From NCBI GenBank assembly GCA_938036585.1, contig CALHQN010000222.1, forward strand, positions 1 through 5,229: a DNA stretch of 5,229 nt, read 5' to 3'. Position numbers and translations under genes: made by a program. The notes under the pieces are model-generated. The model did not search any database, was not told where the DNA came from, and worked only from the letters and a program-made list of their open reading frames with translations. This document shows positions 1-4,574 of this stretch, in pieces. Every line of letters begins with the position of its first letter. Position 1 is the stretch's first letter. This stretch comes from an uncultured Campylobacter sp. (GTDB lineage Bacteria; Campylobacterota; Campylobacteria; Campylobacterales; Campylobacteraceae).

Positions 1-2
1 GA

Positions 3-33
3 GCCGTATGGTTGCAGACACGCCGAATACGGC
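3..33. repeat. Short inverted repeat at the left edge
   Basis: Arms GCCGTAT (3-9) and ATACGGC (27-33) are perfect reverse complements around a 17-base loop. No T-run follows on either strand, so it is not a standard intrinsic terminator. It may lie at the 3' end of a gene outside the window: frame 1 is open from base 1 to a TAA at 61-63, but 20 codons are too few to judge. Confidence 0.3.
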
Positions 34-60
34 GAGCGGGCCATTAAAAATTCGGCGCCG

Positions 61-78
61 TAAAATTTTAAAATTTTA
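61..78. repeat. 18-bp perfect AT palindrome upstream of the SUKH gene
   Basis: The 18 bases at 61-78 read the same on both strands (TAAAATTTT followed by AAAATTTTA) and contain two overlapping AAATTT words. The palindrome lies about 80 bases before the ATG at 157, so it could contain or overlap promoter elements. The words around it (CCGTAAAATTTTAAA and AAAATTTTATAGC) recur in the gap at 4129-4574, so it may simply be a common intergenic word of this genome. Confidence 0.4.
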
Positions 79-156
79 TAGCCCGAGATTTCGGCTTCGA
101 GCTTGAAATTTAAGCCTGAGTTTAAAATTTTAACCCGCAAATTTAAAGGAGCGAAA

Positions 157-966
157 ATGAATGCAAACGAGCTTGCAAACATCTGGCGCAGGCCGATCTA
201 CCTGCCATATCTGCAAGAACCGCTCACGCCCGAGGCGCTGAGGGCCGCGGAAGAGGAGCTAGGGCACGCCCTGCCGCGCGAGCTAGTTATGATGCTAAGC
301 GTACAAAACGGCGGCTACCTGCGCTACGAGCTAGAGGGCTACCCGCTGGACGCCGTCAGCGGCATCGGCGAGGCGCATCCGTCGCTTACGCGCTTTAGCT
401 GGGGCGAGGAGCGTGAGTGCGTGAGCTTCGAGCTTAACGGGCTAGTGCCCTTCAGCGGCGACGGACACTGGTATCTGTGCCTGGACTACCGCGCCAGCGA
501 ACAGCCTGCGGTCGCCTACATCGACGTCGAATGCGACGAGCAAAACATCATCGCGCAGGATTTCGCTTCGTTTTTGGCGCTTTTGCGGCTCGACACGGGC
601 GGCAAGATCGCGCTGCAAACAAGGCTTGATCTAGACGGCACGAAGGCGCGGCTGGAGGAAATTTTGAGCGTGCGAGCTAAAGCCACCGATCCGCAGCTTT
701 ACGGCTTTAGCGTGTATAATTTCGCTCGCAATAGCGGCGTGCTGAGCCTTAGTCCGAACGAGGTTCGGCTCGGATTTGCCAGGCGGGGCGAGCGGCGTTT
801 TAAAGAGCTTAAAAACTTCAGCGAACCCGCCCTGCGCTATGCTGAGCTGGACGCGGGCGCGATGATACTGGACGTTTTCAAAGAGGAGTTGATGAGTGAA
901 ATTTTGCGCGAGCTCAAGAGCGCAGGCTTGTGCGCACAGAGCCTAAAAGACGCGATCGGCGCGTAA
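157..966 (+). CDS. SMI1/KNR4 (SUKH-1-like) family protein, possible immunity protein
   Basis: A 269-residue soluble protein with no signal peptide or membrane segment. The first 145 residues match the SMI1/KNR4 (SUKH) fold by eye: an N-terminal W-x-R-P (10-13), 'LPRELVMMLSVQNGGYLR' (39-56), 'PLDAVSGIG' (63-71), 'PFSGDGHWYLCLDYR' (98-112), 'PAVAYIDVE' (117-125) and a closing helix 'DFASFLALL' (135-143). In bacteria many SUKH proteins are immunity proteins that bind and neutralise toxins of contact-dependent or type VI systems; others have unknown roles. Residues 145-269 extend beyond the core domain and I do not recognise them. The start is ATG 157, with AAGGAG at 146-151 and 5 bases of spacing; an in-frame TTG at 103 has no such site. 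The next gene begins 144 bases downstream on the same strand. No toxin gene is visible, so the immunity role is inferred from the family only. Confidence 0.85.
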   Translation: MNANELANIWRRPIYLPYLQEPLTPEALRAAEEELGHALPRELVMMLSVQNGGYLRYELEGYPLDAVSGIGEAHPSLTRFSWGEERECVSFELNGLVPFSGDGHWYLCLDYRASEQPAVAYIDVECDEQNIIAQDFASFLALLRLDTGGKIALQTRLDLDGTKARLEEILSVRAKATDPQLYGFSVYNFARNSGVLSLSPNEVRLGFARRGERRFKELKNFSEPALRYAELDAGAMILDVFKEELMSEILRELKSAGLCAQSLKDAIGA

Positions 967-1077
967 GCTTTCGCGATTGGGAGTGTAGCTTTGTGACGGC
1001 TGCGGCGCACGCTCGTGCAACCAGCAATACGGGCTTACGAGCGCAAATCTAGCTCGCGGCGGCGGGTAAAATTTCGC

Positions 1078-1083
1078 TACAAT
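1078..1083 (+). promoter_or_regulatory. Possible -10 element (TACAAT) for the DUF4299-like gene
   Basis: TACAAT differs from TATAAT by one base and is preceded by AAATTTCGC. It lies 27 bases before the ATG at 1111, which would give a leader of about 20 bases containing the Shine-Dalgarno site. There is no -35 match, as is usual for sigma-70 promoters in Campylobacter. If real, this gene has its own promoter and need not depend on the SUKH gene upstream. Confidence 0.35.
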
Positions 1084-1110
1084 TTTGCCAATTTAACAAA
1101 GGAGAAAACG

Positions 1111-2040
1111 ATGAGCGTAGAATTCTGCGTCAAAAACAAAAAGCGACCGCTATTTATGGGGTATTCGGACGCCATGAGCGTTAGCGAGGCATTGGATCTG
1201 CTGCCCGATCTATCGGTATTTGGCATAGACGAGAGCGCCGAGGACTTTGACGAGAGGGCGTTTTTTAAATCGCTTTTGAGCGAGTATGAATGTTTGATTT
1301 TGGGCGTGCGGGGCAAGAGCGGGCGCGGAATGGAGCTTAGCTACGATGAGGATCAGCAAAGCTACGCCGTGCGCGTAAATACGCCCGCGACGGTCTTTGA
1401 TTGGGTTTTGGCGATCTCGTATCTACAGGCGCTATCTAAGCAGCTGGGGGGCGAGATCACGGATGAAAACGGCGAAATTTACACTCACGACAGGATAGAG
1501 CAATTCGACTACGAGCGCGATATAGCGGCGGGGCTACATTCGATAGATCAACACTTAGGCGGCGATACGGAAGTAAATTTTTGCTACGGAGTAGAGAGGC
1601 CTTTTACGATAAACCGCGCGATGATGGATGAAATTTTAGCCTCGTATAACCCCGCCGCCGAGTTTAGCAAGCGGCTAACCGAGGTGCAGTACCTCGACGC
1701 TTACAGCGCGCACCAGAGGTTTTACCGAAATGGAGATGACGGCACGATAATGGGCTCATACGCGCTCACGCAAGACCTACCCACTATCCTGCCCTACAAG
1801 CCGTTTGTGGAGTGGCAAAACGCGGAGATGCTGAAAAATAGCGACGTAGCGCGCTGGCAGATCGCGCTCATAGGCATAGAGGGCGACGAAAACGATGCAG
1901 GTAACTACCGCGCCATCGCCGAGCTGGAATACGACGAGTTTATCGCGCAGCTGCCGAAGCAAAACTACCGCTTCATCGATGCGAGCTATATTTTGGTTGA
2001 CGGGCTAAGTGCCGAGCAGCTAAAGGCGCTGGCGGGCTAA
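1111..2040 (+). CDS. DUF4299-like protein of unknown function
   Basis: A 309-residue acidic cytoplasmic protein with no signal peptide or membrane helix. By memory of the family it resembles DUF4299, whose members are about 300 residues long. Features supporting this are the 'MSVEFCVKNKKR' N-terminus, the central 'FDWVLAISYLQALSKQLGGEI' stretch (96-116, a helix carrying W98), then 'DENGEIY' (118-124), 'FDYERDI--GL' (132-142) and 'YGVERPF' (159-165). No catalytic motif is apparent. Residues 188-309 look alpha/beta, with W235 and W249. The start is ATG 1111, preceded by AAAGGAG (1098-1104) with 6 bases of spacing; a GTG at 1015 in the same frame lacks a ribosome site and adds a basic tail unlike the rest. 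The gene follows the SUKH gene by 144 bases. The family has no established function, so a shared role with the SUKH neighbour is only a guess from position. Confidence 0.75.
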   Translation: MSVEFCVKNKKRPLFMGYSDAMSVSEALDLLPDLSVFGIDESAEDFDERAFFKSLLSEYECLILGVRGKSGRGMELSYDEDQQSYAVRVNTPATVFDWVLAISYLQALSKQLGGEITDENGEIYTHDRIEQFDYERDIAAGLHSIDQHLGGDTEVNFCYGVERPFTINRAMMDEILASYNPAAEFSKRLTEVQYLDAYSAHQRFYRNGDDGTIMGSYALTQDLPTILPYKPFVEWQNAEMLKNSDVARWQIALIGIEGDENDAGNYRAIAELEYDEFIAQLPKQNYRFIDASYILVDGLSAEQLKALAG

Positions 2041-2060
2041 ATTTTACTTGCGGTAAAATT
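2040..2060 (+). repeat. Hairpin overlapping the DUF4299-like stop codon
   Basis: AATTTTAC (2040-2047) pairs with GTAAAATT (2053-2060) around the loop TTGCG. The right arm is the same DNA as the left arm of the hairpin at 2051-2076, so the two structures exclude each other. There is no U-run downstream, so it is not a typical terminator. The AT-only composition means chance is a real alternative. Confidence 0.35.
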
Positions 2061-2076
2061 CTACAGAATTTTATCG
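2051..2076 (+). repeat. 11-bp stem-loop, first of three tandem hairpins
   Basis: Left arm 2051-2061 (CGGTAAAATTC) pairs with right arm 2066-2076 (GAATTTTATCG) around the loop TACA. Ten pairs are Watson-Crick and one is G-U (2053 with 2074). The G-U pair works only in RNA transcribed from the + strand. No U-tract follows. Confidence 0.5.
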
Positions 2077-2103
2077 AGGATTGACGCCGCAAAATTTAAA
2101 GGG

Positions 2104-2126
2104 GCGGAATTTGCAGTAAATTTCGC
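2104..2126 (+). repeat. 9-bp stem-loop, second of three tandem hairpins
   Basis: GCGGAATTT (2104-2112) pairs with AAATTTCGC (2118-2126) around the loop GCAGT, with one G-U pair (2107 with 2123). As in its neighbours, the wobble is compatible only with the + strand RNA. Confidence 0.4.
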
Positions 2127-2145
2127 GGTATGTAAAATTCTAAAA

Positions 2146-2200
2146 GACGGAATTTTATCGCAGCGGAATTTTCAAATTTATATCGCGGTGAAATTCCGTC
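2146..2200 (+). repeat. 16-bp stem with 23-base loop just before the 89-residue gene
   Basis: Bases 2146-2161 (GACGGAATTTTATCGC) pair along their full length with 2185-2200 (GCGGTGAAATTCCGTC). Fourteen pairs are Watson-Crick and two are G-U (2156 with 2190, 2158 with 2188). The loop is 2162-2184. This is the strongest fold in the window and ends 23 bases before the ATG at 2224. It could be a leader structure, an mRNA processing or stability element, or a decayed palindromic intergenic repeat. TGATAAAAT (2202-2210) resembles an extended -10 element; if that is the real promoter of the next gene, the hairpin would instead lie in the trailer of the DUF4299-like transcript. Confidence 0.55.
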
Positions 2201-2223
2201 GTGATAAAATTTAGAAAGTCTAA

Positions 2224-2493
2224 ATGAAAAAGACCTGCTACGATCTAAAAATTTACGATAACGGCATGATGCTCGGCGTGCTGCAAGAGGACATTGAGGC
2301 ATTGCCGTTTTTCGGCTACTGGCAAAAGATGAGTCTTGGCTCGACGCAGGGCATATACATAGACGAAAGCGGCAAAGAGCATAGGCTCGTCTATCTGCAC
2401 GACTGGGAGAGATTTTGCAGATTATTCGCTCGCGAACAGGAGCTACTTAAGCGCGCCCCGGTCGGTAGCGAAAATGAGCGATCCAAGCCGTAG
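2224..2493 (+). CDS. Small hypothetical protein, 89 residues
   Basis: I do not recognise this protein. It is predicted to be soluble, with no signal peptide or membrane helix. Residues 6-68 look like a compact alpha/beta domain rich in aromatic residues: 'YDLKIYDNGMMLGVL' (6-20), 'PFFGYWQ' (28-34), 'GIYIDESGKEHRLVYLHDW' (43-61), then a helix to about 76 and a polar tail. The alternation of short strands and the acidic surface are reminiscent of small immunity-type proteins, but this is only an impression. Codon use matches the flanking genes (GGC, CTG/CTA and GAG are common), which supports it as a real gene. ATG 2224 is the only sensible start, although upstream there is only a weak AGAAAG (2213-2218) rather than a clear Shine-Dalgarno site; the paired Met codons at 15-16 have none. 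It follows the DUF4299-like gene by 183 bases on the same strand and converges with the DUF3137-like gene. Confidence 0.65.
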   Translation: MKKTCYDLKIYDNGMMLGVLQEDIEALPFFGYWQKMSLGSTQGIYIDESGKEHRLVYLHDWERFCRLFAREQELLKRAPVGSENERSKP

Positions 2494-2576
2494 CGGATCT
2501 CGGTCGGCAGCGGAGAATAGCGGCGATCCTAGCTGCAGCGCAAGTAAATTTTAGCCATTGAGTAGCTGCAACGCGT

Positions 2577-3557
2577 TTAATCAGCCAAAATCGCCGCCCT
2601 ACTTAAATCCGGGTTCAAATTTAGCTCGCCTATGACCCGCAAAAGCTCTAAAATTTCCTTTTTGATCCCCGCGGCATCCTCGAGACTAGGCGGCGGCGAA
2701 AAGAGCGTCGTCTCAAATTTGTTTTTCGCTCCGTTTAAAAACAGATAAAGCTTATCGTCCATAAACGCCGCGCTCAGCCCCATTTTCCCCGCGAATTTTT
2801 CCTTTAGCTCTCGCAGGCGCTCCATAAACGCGGGCGTCAAAAGATACCGCGCCTCAACCTTATCGTCCGCAAAGACCCTAAATTCTTTGCTAAAAAACAG
2901 GTCGTCCATCTGCTCTTTTTCGCCTAAAAATCTGGTGTTTAGCGTGCGACTCGCGACTATCGTTTGCCCGCTAAATTTCTTGTAAAACTCGCATACCAAA
3001 ACCGAGCCGCTGAACACCTGCATATCCTTCATCGTCGACCAAGCAAAAACTATCGCGGATAGCAAATTTAGCGCCGCCGAGTCGCCGATTTCCAGCGTCG
3101 CGCCGTTTGGGATGCGGATCGCTTCGCTGAGGTTAAATTTGACGCCGTTATAAATGCCGTCTATTTGATCTTCGGCGCGAAACTCATCGGGCGAATAGAT
3201 GCCGATTTTGCGAAATTCTTTACGACTGATGCCGGCATTCGGATCGTAGTTAAAATTTGGATCTGTGCTCCGAATAGCGGCGCGGACGAAAACGTCTTTA
3301 TAAAACGCTTTGTAATCCCCCAGCTCGTCGATCACCCGGCTAGCGTTAGCCATTAGCGCGGCGAGAAAAAACGGAATATAGATAATGATGAAAAATAGCG
3401 GTGCAAGGCGATTTTCAAAAAGATGCCCTACGGCAAACCCGCCGCCTACGGGTAGCACTATTATAAATAAAATTCCCAAAAACAGATACTTTATAAATGC
3501 TAGCCGGCACTCTTTTTGCTTTTTGGCGGTGGCAACTATGGCTTCGTTTAGATTCAA
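2577..3557 (-). CDS. DUF3137-like membrane protein
   Basis: A 326-residue membrane protein of unknown function. After a short basic N-terminus there are two hydrophobic helices at about 22-44 and 52-70, then a large soluble domain. The soluble part fits DUF3137 as I remember it: 'FNYDPNAGIS' (102-111), 'EDQIDGIYNGVKFNLSEA' (129-146), the strand 'VFSGSVLVCEFYKKFSGQTIV' (181-201) and the 'FRVFADDKVEARYLLTPAFMERL' stretch (226-248), which is the most characteristic piece. With both helices at the N-terminus and positive residues on either side of the pair, the large domain is probably cytoplasmic. DUF3137 genes are often beside lemA in other bacteria; none is seen here. The start is TTG at 3557-3555, preceded by AGAAAAAGG (3573-3565) with 7 bases of spacing; the first in-frame Met is residue 69, too late because it would delete both helices. 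The stop is TAA. The gene is downstream of the 3700-4128 gene by 142 bases. Confidence 0.8.
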   Translation of the reverse strand: MNLNEAIVATAKKQKECRLAFIKYLFLGILFIIVLPVGGGFAVGHLFENRLAPLFFIIIYIPFFLAALMANASRVIDELGDYKAFYKDVFVRAAIRSTDPNFNYDPNAGISRKEFRKIGIYSPDEFRAEDQIDGIYNGVKFNLSEAIRIPNGATLEIGDSAALNLLSAIVFAWSTMKDMQVFSGSVLVCEFYKKFSGQTIVASRTLNTRFLGEKEQMDDLFFSKEFRVFADDKVEARYLLTPAFMERLRELKEKFAGKMGLSAAFMDDKLYLFLNGAKNKFETTLFSPPPSLEDAAGIKKEILELLRVIGELNLNPDLSRAAILAD

Positions 3558-3564
3558 AATTTTA

Positions 3565-3573
3565 CCTTTTTCT
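3565..3573 (-). promoter_or_regulatory. Ribosome binding site that fixes the TTG start of the DUF3137-like gene
   Basis: On the - strand AGAAAAAGG ends 7 bases before TTG 3557-3555. Because no in-frame ATG lies near, this site is the main support for the TTG start. Confidence 0.6.
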
Positions 3574-3606
3574 AAATTTACGCATGGTATTTCGCGCTCG
3601 GAGCGA

Positions 3607-3615
3607 ATTTTAGCA
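3607..3615 (-). promoter_or_regulatory. Possible extended -10 (TGCTAAAAT) for the DUF3137-like gene
   Basis: On the - strand TGC followed by TAAAAT (one mismatch to TATAAT) forms an extended -10. Transcription would begin near 3600, leaving a leader of about 40 bases before the TTG start at 3557. It would give the gene a promoter separate from the gene upstream. There is no clear -35. Confidence 0.35.
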
Positions 3616-3656
3616 AAATTTACGCTGCAAAGATACGGCGAGCGTGAGTAAATTTT
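3615..3656. repeat. 9-bp inverted repeat between the DUF3137-like and 142-residue genes
   Basis: AAAATTTAC (3615-3623) is the reverse complement of GTAAATTTT (3648-3656), with a 24-base loop that can add three more pairs (GCT with AGC) across a bulge. It has no T-run and overlaps the possible -10 at its left edge. It may be chance, given how common AAATTT is here. Confidence 0.3.
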
Positions 3657-3699
3657 ATTCGGCGGATTAAATTTATGAAATTTACGCCGCGGCAGCGAT

Positions 3700-4128
3700 C
3701 TACTCGGACGTGCGTTGATTTAGCCACGCTCTTAGATTGCCCGCGCCCTCTTTTAGCACCCCAAATCCTGCGGCGGCAACACAGACAAAATTAATTAGAG
3801 AGCCCCTCCCGCCGACGTTTAAAATCCCAAAGCCTACGATCCACAGCGCCGCGCCGAAGCCAAGCGTACACACGGCGGTCGCGATCCCCAGCTTGCGGCG
3901 CAAAGGGCTTGGTTTGCGCACCACCTGAACTCGAATGATCACGTAGCTGCCCGCATATCCTCCGCGGATGAAATACGCGCGCGCAAGCTCGCCCTCCTCT
4001 ACGGGGATATCGTTAAACTCGCCGCGCAGTTTCACGCCGTCTATCTCGAAAAATACCCAAATTTTGCTATTTCCTCTTGCAGCGTGGACGCGGAGATTTC
4101 GAACCTCGCCCGTGATCTCATATTCCAA
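3700..4128 (-). CDS. Small membrane protein: beta-rich N-terminal domain plus a two-helix hairpin
   Basis: I do not recognise the family of this 142-residue protein. Residues 1-70 alternate short beta-strands and turns ('YEITGEVRNLRVH', 'SKIWVFFEIDG', 'VKLRGEF', 'ELARAYFIRG', 'YVIIRVQVV'), which suggests a small beta-barrel such as an OB-type fold. A basic stretch (RKPSPLRRK, 71-79) precedes helix 1 (about 81-103), followed by a Gly-rich turn and helix 2 (about 109-126). The positive-inside rule puts the N-terminal domain and the short tail in the cytoplasm. The start is TTG 4128-4126, preceded by GAGGAG (4139-4134) with 5 bases of spacing. The protein has no other Met, so an ATG start is impossible in this frame unless the gene starts much further upstream. 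It lies 142 bases upstream of the DUF3137-like gene on the same strand; both are membrane proteins and could be co-transcribed. Confidence 0.75.
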   Translation of the reverse strand: MEYEITGEVRNLRVHAARGNSKIWVFFEIDGVKLRGEFNDIPVEEGELARAYFIRGGYAGSYVIIRVQVVRKPSPLRRKLGIATAVCTLGFGAALWIVGFGILNVGGRGSLINFVCVAAAGFGVLKEGAGNLRAWLNQRTSE

Positions 4129-4133
4129 TTTGT

Positions 4134-4139
4134 CTCCTC
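4134..4139 (-). promoter_or_regulatory. Strong Shine-Dalgarno site that fixes the TTG start of the 142-residue protein
   Basis: GAGGAG on the - strand lies 5 bases before TTG 4128-4126. The nearby ATGs on this strand (one just upstream, one overlapping codons 3-4) are out of frame. Confidence 0.65.
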
Positions 4140-4285
4140 AAACATAGCTTCGCGCTTTGCTTCCGCGCTAAATTCCGCGCCGTAAAATTTTAAAATCAAA
4201 ATTTATGCCTTGCTCGCAGCGCTGTCCGTAAAATTTTAAAGTTGAATCTCTACAAGCACTAAATTTAGAACTAAGCCTTAAAAAT

Positions 4286-4294
4286 TTTATAGCA
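4286..4294 (-). promoter_or_regulatory. Possible extended -10 (TGCTATAAA) for the 142-residue protein gene
   Basis: On the - strand TGC is followed directly by TATAAA, a close match to an extended -10, with T-rich DNA upstream. Transcription would start near 4279 and run about 150 bases to the TTG start at 4128. This is the best promoter-like sequence in the gap; it would separate the 142-residue gene from the Sel1-repeat gene upstream. Confidence 0.4.
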
Positions 4295-4395
4295 ATAGAA
4301 TTCCAAATAAAGCTCGCCGCTAAATTTAGCTAATCGCATGCACTGGCTATTGCGTCTTACTGAATTTCGCACGTCGTAAAATCTCGGCGAAATTG

Positions 4396-4555
4396 CGCGC
4401 GCTACAAAAGCTCACAAACCCGTCGCGGCAATATCGCAGACAAGCCCATCGCAAAAACCAATACCGCGCGACTAGCAGTACAAATATGCGATGCAAGGCG
4501 AATAGCGCAAAATAGACGCCATACGACAGACGACGCGCGCGGCGAGCAGTACAAA
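4396..4555. repeat. Degenerate direct repeats, 71-76 base spacing
   Basis: Copy B at 4465-4484 and copy C at 4536-4555 agree at 18 of 20 bases (CGCGCG, a variable triplet, then AGCAGTACAAA) and lie exactly 71 bases apart. A shorter copy A at 4396-4408 keeps CGCGCGCTACAAA but lacks the middle bases. Between copies, GGCAATATCGCA (4427-4438) and GGCGAATAGCGCA (4497-4509) also align, and both are followed by a GCC-CAT or GCCAT block, so the unit is longer than the 20 bases. It may be the remnant of a tandem duplication. Confidence 0.5.
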
Positions 4556-4574
4556 CAGGCAAACGTTCGCTGGG

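Larger units (their letters stand above)
4129..4574. other. 446-base gap without a convincing gene
   Basis: The part at 4129-4345 is AT-rich and packed with AAATTT-type words. It includes two copies of CCGTAAAATTTTAAA (4180-4194 and 4226-4240; a third is at 58-72), a CTAAATTTAG palindrome (4320-4329) and a possible - strand promoter (4286-4294). The part at 4346-4574 is richer in GC and holds degenerate direct repeats at 4396-4555. The only frame of note, TTG 4562 to TAG 4347 on the - strand (71 codons), has no ribosome site and a composition unlike the neighbouring proteins (very rich in Arg, Cys, Phe and Leu), and it runs through the repeats. No terminator with a T-run is seen for the Sel1-repeat gene that ends at 4575. 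Confidence 0.6.

Noticed and set aside
1..43. Divergent - strand gene starting at ATG 43 and running off the left edge, with TATAAA at 80-75
   Set aside because: No Shine-Dalgarno site precedes the ATG, only 14 codons are visible, and the + strand frame 1 is equally open. Cannot be supported either way.
1..63. 3' end of an upstream + strand gene in frame 1 (TAA at 61-63)
   Set aside because: Twenty open codons can occur by chance and show no recognisable protein pattern.
103..156. Longer SUKH protein from TTG 103
   Set aside because: It has no ribosome site, the added residues are Lys-rich products of AAATTT words, and ATG 157 has a strong site.
1015..1110. Longer DUF4299-like protein from GTG 1015
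   Set aside because: ATG 1111 has AAAGGAG at good spacing; the extension is basic and would run over the likely promoter and ribosome site.
1077..1316. Open frame on the - strand inside the DUF4299-like gene
   Set aside because: Antisense shadow of a well-supported gene, with Ser/Leu-rich low-quality content.
2051..2076. Intrinsic terminator of the DUF4299-like gene
   Set aside because: The stem is followed by AGGATTGACG, not by a U-run, and is AU-rich rather than GC-rich.
2096..2302. 68-codon - strand frame over the gap and the start of the 89-residue gene
   Set aside because: It overlaps the better-supported + strand gene and the hairpins; no family pattern or convincing start.
2494..2576. 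Bidirectional terminator between the converging genes
   Set aside because: The gap has a weak GATCC/GGATC inverted repeat (2480-2484, 2495-2499) and a near-perfect 12-base direct repeat (2530-2541, 2563-2574), but no stable stem with a T-run on either strand.
3385..3651. 88-codon + strand frame opposite the DUF3137-like gene start
   Set aside because: Antisense to the two membrane helices and to the TTG start; no recognisable domain.
3737..3928. 63-codon + strand frame opposite the 142-residue protein
   Set aside because: Antisense shadow; Pro/Thr/Ala-rich low-complexity translation.
4396..4555. CRISPR array
   Set aside because: Only two or three imperfect 13-20 base copies with 71-76 base spacing; true arrays have near-identical repeats of about 24-37 bases and even spacers.
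4347..4562. 71-codon - strand frame with a hydrophobic middle, a possible small membrane protein
   Set aside because: TTG start with no ribosome site, Arg/Cys/Phe-rich composition unlike the neighbours, and it lies across a degenerate DNA repeat.
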